From assembly GCA_006503535.1 (NCBI GenBank), contig QYRS01000008.1:2914001-2978000 (forward strand): 64,000 bases of DNA, given 5' to 3'. Under the pieces are notes generated by a model that did not search any database, was not told where the DNA came from, and worked only from the letters and a program-made list of their open reading frames with translations. Position 1 is the stretch's first letter. Each line of letters begins with the position of its first letter. The position numbers were made by a program, and so were the translations under genes. This document shows, piece after piece, positions 25,678-38,733 of the stretch. Origin of the DNA: Arthrinium phaeospermum (Eukaryota > Ascomycota > Sordariomycetes > Amphisphaeriales > Apiosporaceae).

Positions 25678-28600
25678 TTCCAACTGGTCAGCAAGCCAGC
25701 GAGTGCCAGCTTGCAGCCTCTGATGCGGACTGGCATGACAAACATGGCCTGTTTTGTGCATTATGCACCAAGGCACCGTCGCTATGCGTTTTCTTCTTTT
25801 CTCCGTTCGGTGTTTAGACGGGTACACACAGACATGCAAGCTTCGAGAAGACTCTCCAGCTCCATCCTTTCGACTCTACCAACTCCCAGCTCCCCACTCC
25901 TGCGGCTTGTTTCGTGGCTTTCTTTCGCTCATGCCGGTGACCGGTGTGCGTTTTCTCGGTACTGTGCTGGCAAGTGTCTCGAGCGTCAGTGTCAACTGGA
26001 TATGGACTCCGGCCCTGGTGCTGCATGGTTTGTGACCGCCCCAGGCCGTTACGAGAATTGGACGCTTGCCATTCGGCGAGGCTTGCTGGCGGCTGGGCCC
26101 TTTCTTTTTCCAGTTGGCAAAAAACCCACGTGGATACCATACCTGCAGTGCAGCATGCAGCCTCAAGGGGGCCAGCAGCCCAAGGAGCCAAGGTTTGTCC
26201 ATCTCCTATGTAGCTAGATGGAGCTGTACGAGCATCAAATCAGTGTCAAACGTCAGGTCCCAGTGCCAAAGCCAGGAAGTTAGGGGCTGGCGTCCAGACC
26301 AAAAAGCAAACACACAAACACGAACAAGAAAAAGCTGAAAAAAGTGCATGACGATGATGGGATGAACCAGTCCGTGGCTTGTATCAGACTTGTCAATCCA
26401 GCTTTTTGGCCCGAGGTCCAAGCGACCGGCAGCGTCAAGCGTCAAGTCAACAAGTCCTTTTTTCGGGTGCTTCTCGATGCCATCGATGCCAATGCGAGAA
26501 TGCCAGCCAGTCACAATGCGAACCAAATGATCGTAGCAGGGGTGGTGCCAGGGTGCATCAATTGCACCGCCCCCAGCCATGAACGAACAATTTCCCGACT
26601 GACCGACACGCCGACCGTCACGAGCTAAAAGGGACTTGGGCTGATGAATATCAAAGTCTGGCACACAGCAACAATGGGGCGGGCACCCGGCCACCAAAAC
26701 AGTTATCATGATCTTCAAAATAATAAGAAGCGATCGCGCGCCTCGTACGAATCTACAACCCTACGAGGTCGACTTTAGGTTGCCGTTAGATTGTTTGTGG
26801 TCTTCTCCCAGCACGCACGAAGCAGCACGCAGCTTGTGTGCCCAAATGTCGTGCTGGGTTGGCTCGGGTGGTTCCGAGTTTTGCACCCTGTCCATCCCTA
26901 CCTCTTGCATCGTTTCTTATATTAATTGAAGCTTCTGCCCACCACCCCGCCCGCGCGGCAAAGAGAGAGCAGGGCAGGGCAGAGAGGAGGCCGACCAGCA
27001 ACGGTTTCCCAACGGTCGATGATGCGAAGGCAAGCCAAGAAGCAGGCACAATTGACTTCGGCAGAGGGAGTGCTTTTCAGGTTGAGGTCCCAAACTCAAT
27101 GCATCAGGGTCGCAGCCGTAGTGGGCACGCATACGCAAGACGACCGAGGGAGGATTCCATTACCAACATCCGGGTCGTAGCAAGTAGAGTGCGGCGAGCG
27201 AGTACATAGGATTCCCGGTCCCCTCCGTCTTCAGTTCCAGTTCCAGTTCCAAGGGCAAGAGAAGGACTCAAAGAGCTGGCGACCAAAGAGGCTGACCCGA
27301 GAGTAATGATTTCAATTGGGCGATAAGCATGTTCGGCTCCTGCCAGCGCTAGGGTCTCTTATTCGTTCCGAACTCGAATTGTGTGTGCTGCCCAGTGGCC
27401 GCAACCGCACAGAGATTCCGTCCGGCCACCAAAATAGAGACAAAAAAAAGAGAAAAAGGAAGAAAGAAAGATAAGCGAAACAAAAGAAAATGCTATCGCT
27501 GACCCGAGCAGTCCTCCGAGCAAAGAGTGCCGACATCCATATGCCAAGAGGGAGGCTCCGGCGTGTCTCGGCGCTGCTCGGAACGTTGGGCGTCCAGACT
27601 CCAGGCGGGTTTTCCTCTTGAAATGCATTCCTTTCACCTCTTTTGCGCTGCTTGAAATCCGTGATTCCTTGCTAGCCTTGGCTAGCCGGCTTACTAAGGG
27701 GGGCCTGGAGGCACCTTCTGACGTCAACCGCAGCTAAGCATCCTGTTTTCCTTGTTTGACCATTAGGATTCGGACGGCAAACGGGCGCAAGGGAAAGGGA
27801 AAGTGAGGGGAGAAGGGGGGGCCGCCTTCTTTAACGGTCGAAATGTAGGGGTCGACCAGGGCCGAGATTTGAATCATTAGCCCGGATTGCCAGTTGGGCT
27901 CCTGGCAAAGCGGCAAAGCCTGAGGCAAAGCCAGGCGCAACAGTCGCCAAAAGCGAAGATGGCTCATGGGCAGCGTGCCGTATAACCGTGAAGCTGTCGC
28001 GAACGCGCGTCTCACCAGCCCTTTGGTGACCAACAGGAACTCATTCGGCCAGTAGATCAGAGCATTAATCAACCCATTATCAATTGATCACTTCGATCGT
28101 CGTCGATATCGCCCGTGTGTGACTCTGCGACTGAAAAAACCCCCGTCTTCTTTAACTTGTCCCTCCGCCACGAGAATTCCGTAGAGGCGCATTTGCATTT
28201 GCGATTCTTGTCTCGTGAAAATTGCAATCGGCCAAAAAGTCCGGGTTACTAGATTCGACTAATCTTGATTTCGATTAGAGTCGCAAGCGGCACCAAACCC
28301 AAGCGACGCAGCGACGCATTGCATTGCATTTTCAGCTGACAGACAATACACACACACTTTACGGCTTACGGACGGCTACCCTACTACGACGTATCTGCAA
28401 CGTAGGACGGACTCAGAGCTGAGAGAGAGCTTCCCCCAGCTTTCCCCTCATCCTCTTGGCATTTCCCATTCCTCGAATTTCGAATCTTGGCGACCCCAGA
28501 AACACCGTCGCATTCCAATTCGCGAAAGCCAAGAGAAAACACTCGTCATTTTGCGACTAGGTACCGTACTGGCTGCATACTACAGTCAAATCAATCGAAA

Positions 28601-28800
28601 CAAAATCGAACGGCCAGTTCTATTTTTGTTTGCGCAGCAGCTTGTCTTGTCTTAGTTTCCGCCTGCCAATCCTCTTGGCACCAACGGGGAGCGTCGGGAG
28701 AGCATCCGATCGCAAATCGAAATCGAGCACCGCGACTCGCTATACCACTGACATCATCGACTCGGCGCACACCAGTCGCATACAACTGGACCCGCGCGTC

Positions 28801-31091
28801 ATGTCGGCAGTAGCCAACGACAGCGCCGCCGGCCAGCCCGCGGTGGAGACCAACGGTGCGAATGGTATGAATGGCGTGAATGGCATAAACGGTACGAATG
28901 GGATTCCCGTAGATTCGCAAGCGCAAGCGCATTCCCATCACGGGATTCCGCTTCCCCATCGCCACCATGCCAACCCGCACGCGACCGGCGGCGGCGACGT
29001 GAACAACGAGGCCAACTTCGAGGTCGTCACCGACGGCCGCCGGAAGCGGAATAACGACGCCGAGGAGCGGCAAAAGGAGGAGGACGAGCGGCAGGGCAAG
29101 GACAGCAAGGAGGCCAAGGCGGAGAAGAAGCAGGAAAAGGAGGCCAACGGCGGCGCCGCCAACGCCGCCGAGGAGGACGAGGCCACGGCCGCCGCCCCCT
29201 CGGGCCACAAGCCGCCCAAGCGCGCGGGCACCGTCAAGGACAAGTACCAGAAGCAAAAGGACAAGGTCAAGGCCAAGACCAAGCCCGCGGGCGGCTTCGA
29301 CTCGACGCCCGTGCCCGACGCGCCGCCGGGCTACACGGTGAAATTCACCTTCCACCGCGCCACCAACCTGCCGGCCGCCGACCTGGGCACCCAGGCCTCG
29401 GACCCTTTTTGCATCGCGACGCTGACGACGGCGCTACCAAAACGCCACAAGGAGGACCCCAACCTGGAGCACCGCACGCCGACGATCCGCAAGACGCTGG
29501 AGCCGGTGTGGGACGACGAGTGGGTGGTGGCCAACGTGCCGGCGACGGGCTTCAAGCTCAAGGTCCGCCTCTACGACGAGGACTGGCCCGACCACAACGA
29601 CCGCCTCGGCAACGTCACCGTCCTCGTCCACCAGCTCAACGAGCAGTGGAAGGGCTTCCCCGTCGCCGACTTCGAAGTGAAGAAGCGCGCCGGCAGCAAG
29701 CGCGCCTACCTCGTGAAAGCCGCCACGACGGCCCTGCACCGCGGCGCCTCCATGACGCCGCGCCTCTTCATGAGCGCCGAGGTCTTGGGCCTGTCCGACT
29801 CGCCGCCCCACGCCCACATGTACACCGTGGCCCCGACCTTCTACTTCCGCCACTTCTCGCCCATGATCGGCCGGCTGGCGGGCCTCAAGGTCAACAAGGA
29901 CGAGGAGCAGGACCACTCGGGTTCGGGCGAGCCGCAGGCGGCGACTGCGCAGGCCGAGGCCCGCGACAACCAGGAGGACGGCCACAACATCCACGACAAC
30001 GACCAGCAGGGCGCGGCGGCCAACGGCGGCAACGGCAACAGCAGCAGCAACGGCAAGACGCAAAAGTACGACTTCCAGGCCAACGAGATCCAGCTGCAGG
30101 GGCCGGTGCCGACCAAGATGTACCACCGCTACGTCGAGTTCCGGCCCATGATCGGCATGATGTTCTCGCGGAGCGGCCTGCGCGGTCGCATCCTGCACAA
30201 GGTACTTACCATCATATAAAACCCAAGAGGATAAGACTAACGTGATTCAGGCCCTCTCCCATCAGCACCGCCGCATCTACAACTTCGACAGCTCGACCGA
30301 GTACCACCGCTTCGAGCCCTGCACCGAGGAGGCCTCGCTGCAGTTCCTCAAGCTGGCGCACTACGACGAGGGCGGCCGCATCTTCACCTACGTCCTCACC
30401 CTCGACGGCCTCTTCCGCTTCACCGAGACGGGCAAGGAGTTCGGCATCGACATGCTCAGCAAGCACACCATGCACAGCGACGTGGCCGCCTACATCGCCT
30501 GCTCGGGCGAGTTCCTCATCCGCCGCCTCAAGAAGCCCCTCAGCGACAAGCACCACAAGCAGGAGAAGAACAGCGCCGAGCCCCACCAGCCCACCCACCC
30601 CTCGGACCCGGAGCTGCCCGGCGGGCCCCCGCACGACAAGCCCCCCACGCGCCCCGAGTACTACCAGCTCGTCATCGACAACGACAGCGGCACCTACCGC
30701 CCGACGCCTCGGTCCTGCCCGACCTGCAATCCTTCCTCGAGAAGAACTTCCCCGGTTTGGGAATTGTCACCCTCGCCTGCGACGACGAGGAGGACCAAAA
30801 CTCAAGGAGCAGCAGCGCGAGATCAAGAAGACCGAGGGCGAGAACGTCCACATGGTCCTCAACCGCTCCCCCAGCTCCAGCTCCTTCAGCTCCGACGACG
30901 TCAGCGACCTCGAGGACACGGAGCGCCACAACGCCAGCGCCGACCAGGGGCCCACCGCCCCCCGCCGCAGCAAGAAGGAGCGCATGCTCGACATCATGTC
31001 GGCCGACAGCCCCATCAAGGGTCTCAAGGAGGAGTTCGCCGGCGGCCACCACGAAGACGGCGAGGGGGAGAAGGCCAGTGCCTCGAAGTAG
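28801..31091 (+). CDS. C2-domain protein, conserved fungal
   Basis: The ATG at 28801 opens exon 1 (28801-30201). A 49-bp intron follows (GTACTT at 30202 to TTCAG ending 30250), then exon 2 to the TAG at 31089-31091; about 747 residues if the frame is continuous. An Asn/Gly-rich start (repeated NGMNGVNGINGTNG) and a charged Lys/Glu segment precede a C2 domain at ~180-290, with SDPFC, TLEPVWDDEW and LYDEDWPDHNDRLG as the Ca-loop regions; the Asp positions suggest calcium and phospholipid binding. Conserved fungal sequence follows to ~residue 620, and the tail is acidic and Ser-rich. The frame changes by one at the C run 30700-30702 and again at the A run 30797-30800, with the conserved tail resuming each time. 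No signal peptide or TM is visible; inferred peripheral membrane protein. Confidence 0.85.
30700..30800 (+). other. two frame breaks in the C2 gene
   Basis: The frame used up to the C run at 30700-30702 gives way to a second frame, and that one to a third at the A run 30797-30800. The third frame then runs to the natural stop. Both breaks are at homopolymers and have the same sign. Confidence 0.8.
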
Positions 31092-31694
31092 GAAGAGGAG
31101 TAGAAGCAGAAGAGAGGAGAAGAAGGATGACAGTAATCTGCGTGGTAATCATGATTGATGAAGCGAGAAGCGACCGAGAGAGAGGAAGTGGTGGTAATCT
31201 GTGTTGTGCGCGTGTTTTTATCGCCTAGATGGCGGACGAAAAGGCTCATTTGTGTCTACCGATTGCATCTACATGACGATGCCTTGCTGGATTTTCTACT
31301 TCTTTGATATCCCGATCCGTTGGCAGTTTTTCATTTTTGTTGTTGTTTATTTGCTTTCAATCAATACCAATCAATCATTTGCATCCACTCGAAATACCAA
31401 TTTTGATCACGAAACATGAACTGAAACATCTTGCTGAGATTTGACTTTTTGATTTTGACTTGTTTTGACTACCTTGATCTCATGTAGATCCTATTCTCTC
31501 TTAATTGCCACTTCTACCCTACCATGGCACAATCGTAGCTCAGCATCATTCATCACTCACGTTGTGGCTATTTCTTTTTGATCTAACTTTCTCCATGTAT
31601 CCTTCGCTATGCCAAGCGCAAAATATCCCTGCTCCCTTTTCTTCGTAGGAATCCAGGTATCATCAAGTTTTTCAAGTGCTTGTTGGTAGTCACC
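31092..31694. other. intergenic between convergent genes
   Basis: 3' flanks of the C2 gene (plus) and ArgRS (minus). The sequence is AT-rich with T-tracts consistent with 3' UTRs; no coding frame is supported. Confidence 0.55.
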
Positions 31695-33743
31695 TCACAT
31701 ACTGTAGATTGAATTAGCAAATAGCCTCAATAGACGAAAAGATCAAGAGTCAAAAACTTACCGCTCCACCGGCGACAAGCCCAGCAGGCGCATGCCGTTG
31801 TTGAGCACCACGCGGGCGGCATCGTACAGCGCCATGCGCGCCCGCATCACCTCGTGCTCGCTGCCCACCACGCGCAGGACGTCGTAGCTCGAGCTGAGCG
31901 TGTGCGTCATCTTGAACAGGTACGTCAGGATCGTGGTCGGCTCCAGCGTCTTGAGCGTGTTGCCCACGACGTCGGGCCACTGCGCCAGCACGCGCACCAG
32001 GTTGACGGCGTGCTTCTCCGTCAGCAGCGTCAGGTCCGCCCCCGCGATCTCCTCCTCGCTCAGGCCGGCCTTGCGCGTAATGGAGCACAGGCGGGCGTGG
32101 GCGTACTGCAGGTAGGGGCCCGTGTCGCCCTCGAACGACGTCATGACCTCCATGTTGAAGGTGTAGTTGTTGTTGCGCTTGCCCGACATGTCCTGGACCA
32201 TGACACTGCTGATGCCCAAGGTGTCGGCGACGGCGACGGGGTTCTCGACCTGGTTGTACTTGTCCTCGTTCTTGCGCATCACGTCGTGCATGAAGTCGCC
32301 GACGTCGCGCAGGATGTCGTCGAGGAACTTGACGGTGCCCTTGCGCGTGCTCATGCCCAGCACCATGCCGAAGTTGATGTGCTGCACCTTGGCCGCGATG
32401 TCCTTGTAGCCCATCAGCTCCACCACCTTGAAGAACTGCTGGCAGTGCAGGTCCTGCTGCGACGCAATCACGTAGATCATCTGGTCGAACTTGTACTTCT
32501 TCTCGCGGTTCAGCAGCTCGCTGATGTCGCGCGTCAGGTACAGCGCGGTGCCGTCCTTCTTGCGCAGAATCACCTTGCCCAGCGACTTGCCCTGCTTGCC
32601 CGTCACGTGCTTGGAGAAGTCGATGAGCTGCGCGCCCTTGTCCTCCTCCGTCAGGCCCATCTCGCGCATCTTGTTGGCCGCCTCCTCCATGTCCGCCTCG
32701 GCCACCTGGCTCTCGCCCGAGTAGTCGTCGAAGTGGATGTTGAGCCGCGCGTACGTCTGCTTGTAGCGCGTGATGGACAGGTCGCGGAACCGCTTCCACA
32801 TGGCAATCGCCTTCTCGTCGTTCTCCGTCATGAGCTTGAAGTACCGGCGCGCCTGCTCGTCCAGCCCCTCGTCGCGGATCTTCTGCGCCTCCTCCGTCTT
32901 GCCGTCCTTCTCGAGCGCCTCGGCCTCGTCCTGTTCGGCTTTGATGTCGACGTTGATCTTGACGTAGACCTGGAACAGGTGGTTGATGGGGTCCTTGGTC
33001 AGCTCCTCCTCGTTACCGTACTTCTCGAAGCCGAGGGCCAGCAGGCCGTACTGCTTCCCCAGTCGCCGAGGTAGTTGATGCGGACGACATCCCAGCCGGC
33101 CGCCTCGTAGAGGTTGGCGAGGAAACCGCCGATGATGGTGCTTCGCAAGTGGCCGGCGTGGAAGGGCTTGGCGATGTTGGGGGAGCTGAACTCGACAATG
33201 ATGCGCTTCTGGCCCTTGGAGGGGTCGCTCTGGTCCTTGAGGCCGACGGCCTTGTTGGTGCCAAAGTCCTTGCGGTGCTTCAGGGCCAGCGGGATGAGCG
33301 TCTGGGTCAGGGGGCCGCCCTTGAAGAAGAAGGAGAGGAAGTTGCCGTTGAGGACGGGCGTCTCGACGAGGGTGGAGCCGGGCCACTGTGTAAGCAAGCA
33401 AGTCAGCATGAGAATACAAGACAGGAGAAGAAGATTGATCATTGGGAGACAAGAAGAAAACGCACCTTGGAGAGCCACTCGTTGCCCAGGGCGTCGGGCT
33501 TACCCTTGACGCGCAGGGCGGGGATGGCAGGACGATGTCGCCCTTGTCGAGGGTCGAGGTCCATGACAGGGCCGGGTAGACAATCTTGGCGTCGACGCCG
33601 GTGATCTTGACGAGGAGGGAGGTGATGTGGGAGCGGTAGATGTCGACGGGGTTGATGTCGGGGAAGCAGTTGGGGTACTTGTCGAGGGCCGGCAGGTCCT
33701 TGAACTCCTTGGCCAGGTTGTCTACGGAGGCGTCGCTCGCCAT
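31695..33743 (-). CDS. arginyl-tRNA synthetase, cytosolic-type
   Basis: Class I synthetase charging tRNA-Arg. Exon 1 is 33743-33466. An 80-bp intron (GTGCGT to ACACAG) leads to exon 2 (33385-31762). A second intron (31761-31702, GTAAGT to TACAG) leads to a 7-nt last exon that supplies the final Met and TGA, giving the family's C-terminal PVERM. About 636 residues, as expected. The HIGH-type motif is in [16 protein letters not shown], and the KMSKS-type loop appears as GMSTRKG. The DALR anticodon-binding domain is at the C-terminus. The start ATG at 33743 has a short N-terminal domain and no obvious mitochondrial presequence, though upstream in-frame sequence exists; one fungal gene may serve both compartments. 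The frame changes by one near 33528-33530 and at the run 33057-33060. As the gene is essential, these are almost certainly sequence errors. Confidence 0.93.
33057..33530 (-). other. two frame breaks in ArgRS
   Basis: The first is at 33528-33530, in the exon 1 segment reading DKGDIVLP before the shift. The second is at the four-base run 33057-33060, directly after YLGDWG. Conserved ArgRS sequence continues in the neighbouring frame after each. Confidence 0.8.
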
Positions 33744-35102
33744 GGTTGCGTGTGGGAGACAACCTTTTGTTCTTGAAATGCGCTGGGTTTCCAAGTAGAA
33801 CAGGTCGAGGAACCAAGGACGAGGACGAAGAAAGAAGGGCGGGCGATGACTCGACTTCGCAATGACTGTGAAAGGTCGGCGATGGTGGGGTTGAAGCGAT
33901 TGAGAGGGAGAATGGCAAAAATTATGGCGGGGTGAAAGACGCCAGGCGGAATTGGGCCTAGCGGGGTGGGTGGGCAAAAATGCGTGCCGCCGTGCTGCTG
34001 CTGATAGCGACGATAGCCCGAGGCTTCAGCGAGAAAACAGAAGATGGAGATGCAGAAGAAGGCAATGCGAGCGAGCCTGGACAAACCATGGCGGCTCAGA
34101 GCCGACATTGAGGCCAACCTGCCGCTCCGGGCAGTCATACAATGGCAATTGCGCTCTTCTCGCTTCTCGTTAGCAACACAGCCGCATCGAGTCCAATCGC
34201 AAGTCGGCAATCCAGCATCGAGTGTTTGTTCCTAAGTCGGGCGCGCTGTTGGCTCAATTGAATTGGCTGTCGCATTGACTCACTCACTCAGGTCCAGCTG
34301 CCCGTCGATCGGCCCTTGCTGGTCCGCCCCACTAAGTCCTCATCTCTGATATTGCAGCTCTTCTGACCACCACGAAATTCGAAGCTGAGAATAGCATTTC
34401 TTTCCAACTGCTAGAATGACGTACTTGTGTCAATTGGTGGACCTCATCCCTACTCCTAATTACAACTTGAGTGACTAATATATTATGTACATTTCGGCTT
34501 GCTTCAGAATTTGTTGTGTGCCAGCTCGGGTGACAAGATAAATAGACACCGTTCTGTGAAGCCCCTGAAAAGATATCCAAGACGATTTGGTTGCAAGAGT
34601 AGAGCAAGCTGGCCAAGTTCCAACTATCAGGATTGAATCTGAGCTCCTGGATCTTGAGGGCTATTCCAACTTCATTTGCTGCATCGTCTTTGCGACGAGT
34701 TCCAGTCGTAACACCCGTCGTCGCAACATGTCGAGGCGACCAAAGGAATGGCGCCTTCGTAGACTGCATAACCTCTGATGCCGTCCTTTTGGATATCTAG
34801 AAACCACAATGCCCTATCGTTTTGGGCAAAGTAGTATCCTGGATGATGGTTTCTTGGGACCTTATTCTGAGACTCGCAGTTGTAGTTTCGCCAACGTACA
34901 ATCTGAAGAGTCTGAGTTCTGCCAGCTTAGCCGACGCGTCATCTCACTCAACGTAGAGGGCCAGGATGTGAAGATATACCCCTCGTTGAGATGATGCCGC
35001 AGCTCCCAAGTGCGACAAAGTGGAATGCTCTTCGTCATTCCGAGTCCAGTCCCTCGACGCAATGGTTCACCCCAGCCAGAGTGAATTGTATCCATCCCAC
35101 CC
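33744..35102. other. intergenic, ArgRS promoter region
   Basis: Upstream of ArgRS (minus) and downstream of the reductase gene (minus). No coding frame or RNA gene is supported. Confidence 0.5.
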
Positions 35103-37073
35103 TCAAAAACAATACTCCTCGACGTGCAGATAAATCCCCTGCGCCCCCGTCCCCTTGTGCACCGCCCGCTCGTCGCTCAGCCGGGCCACGCTCGTCCGCG
35201 TCCTGGATACCAGCGACGCGCCGCCGCAGACCACGACGCCCGTCTCCCCGCCCGTCGCCTCGACCGCGGTGCGCACGAACCCCGCCACGTCCGGCCGGGC
35301 CGCCGAGTGGCGGATGTGCGAGTCCGTGCTGCTCACGCGCGACAAGAGGCGCTGCTGTTGGTGTCGGTTGTTGTTGCGGTTGGAGCAGCACCCGCCAGAC
35401 GAACCCAAACCCGGACCCGGCTCCATGTCCATCGTCCTTTCTCTGAGGTTCTTCTCTGCTAAACCCCCATTCTCGCCGTGGTCGATACCGAAGTGGTGCC
35501 CGACCGCGTAAGCAGCGACTCCGAGATGGCCTCCAGCTGCCGCTCCCCGTCACCGCGATCGAGACCGACAGCTCGATGCCCCGGCCCGCCGCCCTGGCCA
35601 GCGCTCGTGCAGCCTCCCCAGATAGAAGCCGACCTCGTCGCCCTGCCGCGCCGCCAGCAGGAAGTCGATGCGCTTCGTGCAGATGGTGCCCTTCGAGTCC
35701 AGCACGCTCTCCAAGATGGGCAGCGTGAACGACGCGCCCGTCGACGCGGAAATCAGCACGAGCGTCTCGAAGATGTCCCATCGCGGAGGTCGTCCATAGG
35801 GCCCCGCCACCCACGCGGTCAGGGTCTGCTTCTTCTTATCTTGTTGCCGACGCCGCCTCAGCCTCCATCTTCTTGGCGTAGGCGTGCAGCCGCTTTGAGA
35901 AGCCCGAGTGGGCCCGGATCACCAGCTGAATACTGTTGCAGATGCACGTCTCGGGCATCTGGTGGGCCGAGGCGATGGTGAAGGGGTGCGTCTCGAACGC
36001 GCCCACCCGCGGCAGCCATAGGTACATGTGCTGGCCCGCCCGCCACCGGAAATGCACGTCCTTGATGGTCAGCACCGTGATCGCGTCCCCGACCGCCGTG
36101 ATTTGAGTATTGTGGCCGAACCGCTGGCCGCCCCGGCACCGCGACGGACTCGGCTTCCGAAAACTTGACGTTATTCCACGCCAGCATCCCGAGCCGGAAC
36201 GCGCGGGTCGAAGCAGAGCGCCGCGATGGCGAACCAGACGTTGTAGCGCGCGCTGGCGGGCACGTGGAGGTAGATGACCCAGAGAAGAAGATGGCGGCGA
36301 TGACGTGCTGGACGACAAACACCTCGTAGGCCAGAGCGCAGCGGCCGCAGCGACGTCAGGACCATCCACAGCAAGATGCCCCAGGCGCCGAGCCCGAACT
36401 TGACCATGGGCATCCACTGCAGGTAGTCCTGGACAAAGTCGGCCCGCACCCCACTCGGTCCAGAAGTGGAAGCCGTGCACCGTGGCCGTGACGAACATGG
36501 TGCGCGCCACCCAGCGGTGCAGCCAGTTGAGCCGCTCGTAGCTCGTGCCCGCCAGCAGCGCCACCAGGCTCGTCTTGGACGCCAGCAGGTACAGCAGCGG
36601 CACCTGCGTGACCGTCACCCACGCGTTGCGGAAGCCGATGCGCTCCCAGAAGTAGACGTCCTTGACCACGGCCCCCGCCGTCATCATGTAGACGACGACG
36701 GCCCATGGGCGGCGGCGTCAGCCACGACAGATACCTGTACGGCACGTAGAGCTGGGGGTAGCTGATCTCGCGCGCGACGGCCGTCAGAGTCGCCCAAGTC
36801 TGCCAGTACCACGTCGTGGGTTTGGTGGGATACCGCATCGAGCTCGTCCGCGATGTCCTCAGTCTAGGGTCTTGTTGTCAGCAAGTCCTTTTGCCCTTGA
36901 ATTGTCTCGTCTTACCTCAACCAGTGCTGGCCCGAGTTGACCAGCCGTATGAGCAGCAGGAGCGCCAGCACCCCGGCGATGATGTACCAGTATGCGCGGG
37001 CGAGGGCCATGTTGTCTTGCGAGAACATGCCGCTGCCCATGTCCATCCCGCCCGTGCCCATGTCCATGTCCAT
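35103..37073 (-). CDS. ferric/cupric reductase, FRE family (many frame breaks)
   Basis: The ATG at 37073 opens a short exon (37073-36916) encoding a Met-rich head (MDMDMGTGGMDMGSGMF) and TM1. A 52-bp intron (36915-36864) follows. The rest reads as a FRE-type metalloreductase: TM segments with heme-ligand His in LNWLHRWVARTMFVTATVHG and VVQHVIAAIF, an FAD-binding block ETHPFTIAS, an NADPH-binding block WVAGPYGRPPRWD...ASTGASFTLPILES, and the family's C-terminal HKGTGAQGIYLHVEEYCF. The domain order is complete, but at least eight frame changes interrupt it (for example near 36703, 36450, 36200 and 35843). The enzyme would reduce Fe3+/Cu2+ at the plasma membrane before uptake. It is divergent from the BIM1-like gene, suggesting joint metal acquisition. 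Pseudogene or poor sequence are both possible. Confidence 0.8.
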
Positions 37074-38733
37074 CTTAGCGATGGTTTCTGACGCTGCAGA
37101 TGTCGTCGAGTGTTGATGGAACAGCGAATCTTCAAGTAAGTTGCTAAACTCTAGATCTTGGCAAGTTCACAAGAACGTCGAGACCGCGGGGCCAATGCGG
37201 GCGCCGCTTGGTTCCAGACTGGCGGTCGGCGAACAAAGACGAGACGAGATGACAGGCGTCAAACGGCAAGACGGGGCGTTACTAAGGTCCAGACAGTCGG
37301 GAAGTTCCACCTCGTAGACCCGGGCTACGAACGCAAGGCAAAGCGCAACGTGCTCATTGAGACACAAGACGGCCTTTGTTATCTCGGTGAGCGACTGACG
37401 TCAAAGTAGGTTTGGTGGTCACTTGTCGCGCATTGGGTCGTGTGCGTGTTTACTCCCCTGAAGAGCCTCAAAGGACACAACAGGGCCTGGAATGTGGAAT
37501 GCGCCACCCTCGGTCCCGTCCCTTCTTTCGTGCTTCATCTTTCCAGCCTCTGCCCGAGCGGACAAGTAGCGGCGTATTCATTGGTGCGCCATCTCAGGAG
37601 ATGCAGGCGCAAGTTTGAGCAGCTTTGCTGTCTAGCTCTCGCTTAGTCTTAGCCACAACTTTCATATCGACTCAACCAGTCGCGATTGGGGTAAGCAGCT
37701 ACCCCTCGGTTCCCCGCCGGTCACACTAACCGGGGCCATCTTTACACAGTCGGTCGTGCAGCTACTGCGATGCTGGGTTGCACTATGTAATCATTTCTTG
37801 TTCCGGGGCATCACGAATTGGTAACGGTGCGAATTGAGAGGCTGTCGTATGGAAGCAGCATGCATGAGAGTATTCTTAGCAATTGACATGCCACGACTCA
37901 GTGCGAAGCGCTGTACTGTAGAACGAAGGCAAACAATCATCAACAACCCCCAAAATAGCAGCCCCCTGCAGTCTTCTCCCCAAAGGCTTGGCACGAAAGC
38001 TTGTCTGAGACCTCCGGGCCAATGGTTCCACCCGATCTCTCCTCGATCTGGCAGTGGCAGCCCAGGCCCCTCCCGTAGCGTATATCTGTACCTCGGGATC
38101 GGCACCAAAACATCAGTCACTTCTAGAGAACTTGGAATGGTTATTCGGTGAATTCGACAAAGGCAGACGGCAATCTGCATGTTCAATGTCGCGCTGCTGT
38201 ACTTTTCATCAGAGCTGGCTCATCTCAGGATATTTCCTAGTTCACGGGGTAAACTGTAAGGGGGTTCTCGAAACATTGGACCCTGGAGACTCTTTCCCGC
38301 CATTGGCCTGCTCTCCCGCCTCCCCAAACCTACGCCTTGCCTTAGCCTGTCGCTATCACTGCCTACCCTGACTAGACCCGACTAGAACACTCCTTCAAAC
38401 GGCTGAAGAACGACTGGACCTACATAGTCAAGCCCCAAGTTGCCGACGCGCCGTCTGGTGCGGGACGGTGCATGGGAAGTAGCTACTTGCAGCCGTGTTG
38501 CCATGCTCGGTCCAGCTCCCCTGTGTCGGATATGACATATAAGTGATTGCTGTCGGCGCTCCGCCATGTCTCACTTTTCTTCTGCCCAACCCGATTGATT
38601 GACCATCACTCGCATCCAGTTCGAGAAACCGTGTCGGCTTTTGACTCTCCAGCAGCATAACCCCAATCCCCATCTCTGACCCCTCTCCCCTCTCTCAAGC
38701 TTCTTCACAAGCACCAAGCAACACACTTCCACG
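37074..38733. promoter_or_regulatory. shared divergent promoter region of reductase and BIM1-like genes
   Basis: 1.66 kb with no supported gene between two divergent metal-acquisition genes. A TATA-like TATAAG lies at 38538-38543, about 190 bp before the plus-strand ATG. I could not identify a metal-response element with confidence. Confidence 0.4.

Larger units (their letters stand above)
22962..28800. other. 5.8 kb without a recognisable gene
   Basis: Divergent promoters of the GPI protein (minus) and the C2-domain protein (plus) must lie at its ends. I found no family-like frame, tRNA or transposon. A (TG)n run lies at 23290-23307 and a (CCAG)n tract at 25646-25677. The frame at 26206-26718 (minus, 170 codons) has no recognisable features. 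Scattered TTTTT, CCAAT-like and pyrimidine-rich tracts near 28100-28800 fit a long fungal 5' UTR or promoter. Confidence 0.5.

Noticed and set aside
26206..26718. 170-codon minus-strand frame in the gene-poor region
   Set aside because: No signal peptide, domain or repeat, and no splice-linked neighbours; length is not exceptional.
37624..37630. TTTGCTG as a copper-response (Cuf1/Mac1-like) element in the reductase/BIM1 promoter
   Set aside because: Only a partial match, a single copy, and expected by chance in 1.6 kb.
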